In this document: positions 62,250 through 64,000 of the stretch, piece by piece | How the letters are laid out: the number at the start of each line of letters is the position of its first letter | Numbering within the stretch: the stretch's first letter is position 1 | Origin: Lepidonotus clava | Lineage: Eukaryota; Annelida; Polychaeta; Phyllodocida; Polynoidae | Assembly (NCBI GenBank): GCA_936440205.1 | Contig: OW387145.1 | Location: 29,825,075 to 29,889,074 of the forward strand | Direction of reading: 5' to 3' | DNA length: 64,000 nt | Made by a program: the position numbers and the translations under genes | The notes under the pieces: generated by a model | Told to the model about the DNA's origin: nothing | Databases searched by the model: none | The model's input: only the letters and a program-made list of their open reading frames with translations

Positions 62250-63374
62250 CATTACTTGAGGGACCTCCTGGGCACCCCCGTAGAAGAGATTGCTGAACAG
62301 CTCTCTCACGAGGGTGTAACAGATGTCCACCAAATTAAAAGCAAGTCAACTGGCATCTATGTGCTATCATTTGACACACCAACTCCTCCGGAATTTGTCA
62401 AATGTGCGTACACCAGATTGCCAGTTGAAGAATATATGCCTAATCCCATGTGCTGCTATAAATGCCAAAAATATGGCCACATTACAAACAAATGTAATGG
62501 CCAAGCAGCGTGTGGTCGATGTGGAAACAAAGAAGTCGACCACTCAACTCAAGAGTGCAAGGGTAAACCCCAATGCATTAATTGCAAAGGGGAACACCCG
62601 GCATACTCCAGGAAATGCCCGCATTTCATCGAAGAGAAAGAGGTTCAATCTGTCCGTGTCAAAAGGAAGATCTCTTTCTCTGAAGCCCGAAGGATCGTGA
62701 GAGCATCCCGCGCTCCAGTGCTCACAAGAAGCTTCGCTTCAGTGGTCAGGTCAAAGAAAGATGCAGGTGACTGGCCTGACCATGCTGTTAAGCCACAGCA
62801 ATATCAAAAGGCTCCTCACCATCAGGCTGTGAATGCACAGCAAAAACAAAGTAAAGTTCGGCCCACACATGGGACCGACAGAGGGAGCAATACCACCTCG
62901 CTCCCTAAAAGAGGTCAGTCCCAAGTCTCAGGGACAAATACTGAGGGCAAGACCACCCAGCCCTCCAAAGGCCCAAAACCATCTGGGCCTCCAGCTGAGT
63001 CTGGATCCTCTAGGATACCAGTACTCGCTAGTAGTAAATCCCCACCAAAAAGACCAGGTGGAAGCAAAAGACCCACATCATCCCTAGGGTCTGAATGTGA
63101 TGTAGACAGCTCACAGGAAGGGGACCCAACCCAACCTGTGACTAATTCCAGCCGTGCTGTAGATGGCCCACAGGAAGGGGATCCAACCCAACCCGTGAGA
63201 GCTTCCAGCTATGCTGTGAAGGCCGCATCACCTCCAAAACAAACACCTCCAAAAACAAAAGCAGTCACCATCAGAAGGGAACACCTATCCCCGATAAGTA
63301 TACAAAATCGATTTGGTGTACTAGCAGACCCTAAGGGGATGACAGTGCTACAAAAACAGACAAAGAAAAAATGA
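62250..63374 (+). CDS. LINE ORF1, gag-like with three zinc knuckles (5'-truncated)
   Basis: The frame is open from before the element junction to a TGA at 63372-63374. It has the ORF1 layout of two-ORF LINEs of the I/Jockey kind: an RRM-like N-terminal part (GVTDVHQIKSKSTGIYVLSF), then MPNPMCCYKCQKYGH starting three CCHC knuckles (CYKCQKYGHITNKC is the classic form; the next two have longer spacings), then KISFSEARRIVRA and a long Ser/Pro/Lys/Gln-rich tail. ORF1 binds the element RNA. The N-terminal part is missing, because the LINE begins abruptly near 62250 against the Gypsy fossil, so this copy is 5'-truncated and has lost its own start codon. Within the tail a roughly 66-base unit coding QEGDPTQPV is duplicated (about 63112-63200). 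The frame is otherwise undisturbed, which suggests a fairly young insertion. Confidence 0.85.
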   Translation, partial: HYLRDLLGTPVEEIAEQLSHEGVTDVHQIKSKSTGIYVLSFDTPTPPEFVKCAYTRLPVEEYMPNPMCCYKCQKYGHITNKCNGQAACGRCGNKEVDHSTQECKGKPQCINCKGEHPAYSRKCPHFIEEKEVQSVRVKRKISFSEARRIVRASRAPVLTRSFASVVRSKKDAGDWPDHAVKPQQYQKAPHHQAVNAQQKQSKVRPTHGTDRGSNTTSLPKRGQSQVSGTNTEGKTTQPSKGPKPSGPPAESGSSRIPVLASSKSPPKRPGGSKRPTSSLGSECDVDSSQEGDPTQPVTNSSRAVDGPQEGDPTQPVRASSYAVKAASPPKQTPPKTKAVTIRREHLSPISIQNRFGVLADPKGMTVLQKQTKKK

Positions 63375-64000
63375 GTAACACTCAAACAATCATACAGTGG
63401 AATTGCAGAGGCATCAGGGCCAACAGGGAAGATTTGGAGCTCCTCTGCACCGAAGTCCGACCTGTAGCCCTATGCTTGCAAGAAATAAAAACAACAAACC
63501 ATGAAAACTTAAAAATGAAACAATACCATCATTACTCAAAAATTCCCGATGAACATGTCCCTGGCGGAGGAGTAGCCATAATGGCCGAAAGAAACTTCCC
63601 TCAACAAGAGGTTTCCTTGGACACAACCCTCCAGGCAGTGGCTGTTCGAATAACAATAAACAAACCACTTACACTGTGCTCTGTCTACATACCACCAAGA
63701 CAGAAAGTCACATATAATGATCTTGCAACACTGATCTCTCAGCTGCCTCCTCTGTTTCTAATCATGGGTGACCTCAATGCCCATAACCAGATATGGGGGT
63801 CCCACAAAATGGACGTGAGAGGCAGAGCAATTGAAAGAATCATAGATCGAAAATCCCTCTGCTTGTTCAATTCCAAAGTTCCAACATACCACCATCCTGG
63901 AAGTGGAACTTACTCGTCCATTGATTTAACACTCTGTCACCATTCCATCTTTGCAGAGTTTCAATGGACAGTACATGAGGATTTATGTGGAAGCGACCAC
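63371..64000 (+). CDS. LINE ORF2, APE endonuclease domain (runs off window)
   Basis: It starts at ATG 63371, overlapping the ORF1 stop as ATGA, and stays open for 210 codons to the window end. The apurinic-endonuclease motifs are all present: QWNCRGI (catalytic Asn), LQEIK (catalytic Glu), GDLNAH (Asp-X-Asn) and GSDH at the very end (Ser-Asp-His). Reverse transcriptase should follow beyond 64000. In this LINE class the endonuclease nicks the target for target-primed reverse transcription. No disabling change was seen in the visible part. Confidence 0.9.
   Translation, partial: MSNTQTIIQWNCRGIRANREDLELLCTEVRPVALCLQEIKTTNHENLKMKQYHHYSKIPDEHVPGGGVAIMAERNFPQQEVSLDTTLQAVAVRITINKPLTLCSVYIPPRQKVTYNDLATLISQLPPLFLIMGDLNAHNQIWGSHKMDVRGRAIERIIDRKSLCLFNSKVPTYHHPGSGTYSSIDLTLCHHSIFAEFQWTVHEDLCGSDH

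Overview
This window is animal nuclear DNA. Its genes are split by GT-AG introns, it is AT-rich between genes, and it is crowded with small inverted-repeat transposons, SINE-like DNA, a Penelope-like element, an LTR-element fossil and a LINE. Nothing in it looks bacterial. The gene content (TEX264, CUTC, a Ly6-type three-finger protein) and the style of the repeats suggest a marine invertebrate, perhaps a non-vertebrate deuterostome. I cannot fix the phylum from sequence alone.

Gene part (about 1.9-46.4 kb). From left to right: (1) a TEX264 homologue on +, three exons, 208 residues, ending right after the GyrI-like domain; (2) a secreted Ly6/uPAR three-finger protein on -, four exons, 154 residues, with a TATA box; (3) an unrecognised five-exon gene on +, 491 residues, all splice junctions in phase 0; (4) four weak phase-0 candidate exons at 21.4-24.7 kb; (5) a 709-residue single-pass membrane protein on +, with signal peptide, cysteine-free Thr-rich mucin-like ectodomain, one TM helix and a cytoplasmic tail. 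That tail has three tandemly duplicated exons, each encoding a PPPPNPFTGE module, and a fourth NPF near the C-terminus; (6) CUTC on -, six exons found, with its N-terminal exon(s) not located.

Repeat part (about 46.9-64 kb). This is a transposon graveyard. It holds a MITE with AT-rich ends, a 174-bp tandem satellite carrying eight perfect RFX X-box motifs and split by a further inserted element, a G-rich minisatellite, several TIR elements, a 457-bp tandem duplication, a degraded Penelope-like element (RT plus GIY-YIG) carrying a piggyBac-type MITE, a tRNA-related SINE, a broken Ty3/Gypsy fossil and a 5'-truncated two-ORF LINE with an intact-looking endonuclease that runs off the window end.

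The genes show no operon-like linkage and seem to have unrelated roles: ER-phagy or ER membrane (TEX264), extracellular signalling (Ly6), membrane or endocytic adaptor-linked protein (NPF protein) and CutC family. The strongest candidate for something undescribed is the NPF-module membrane protein; the X-box satellite comes second. Gene models were assembled by hand from splice signals, phase continuity and remembered family sequences. No alignment or search was run.
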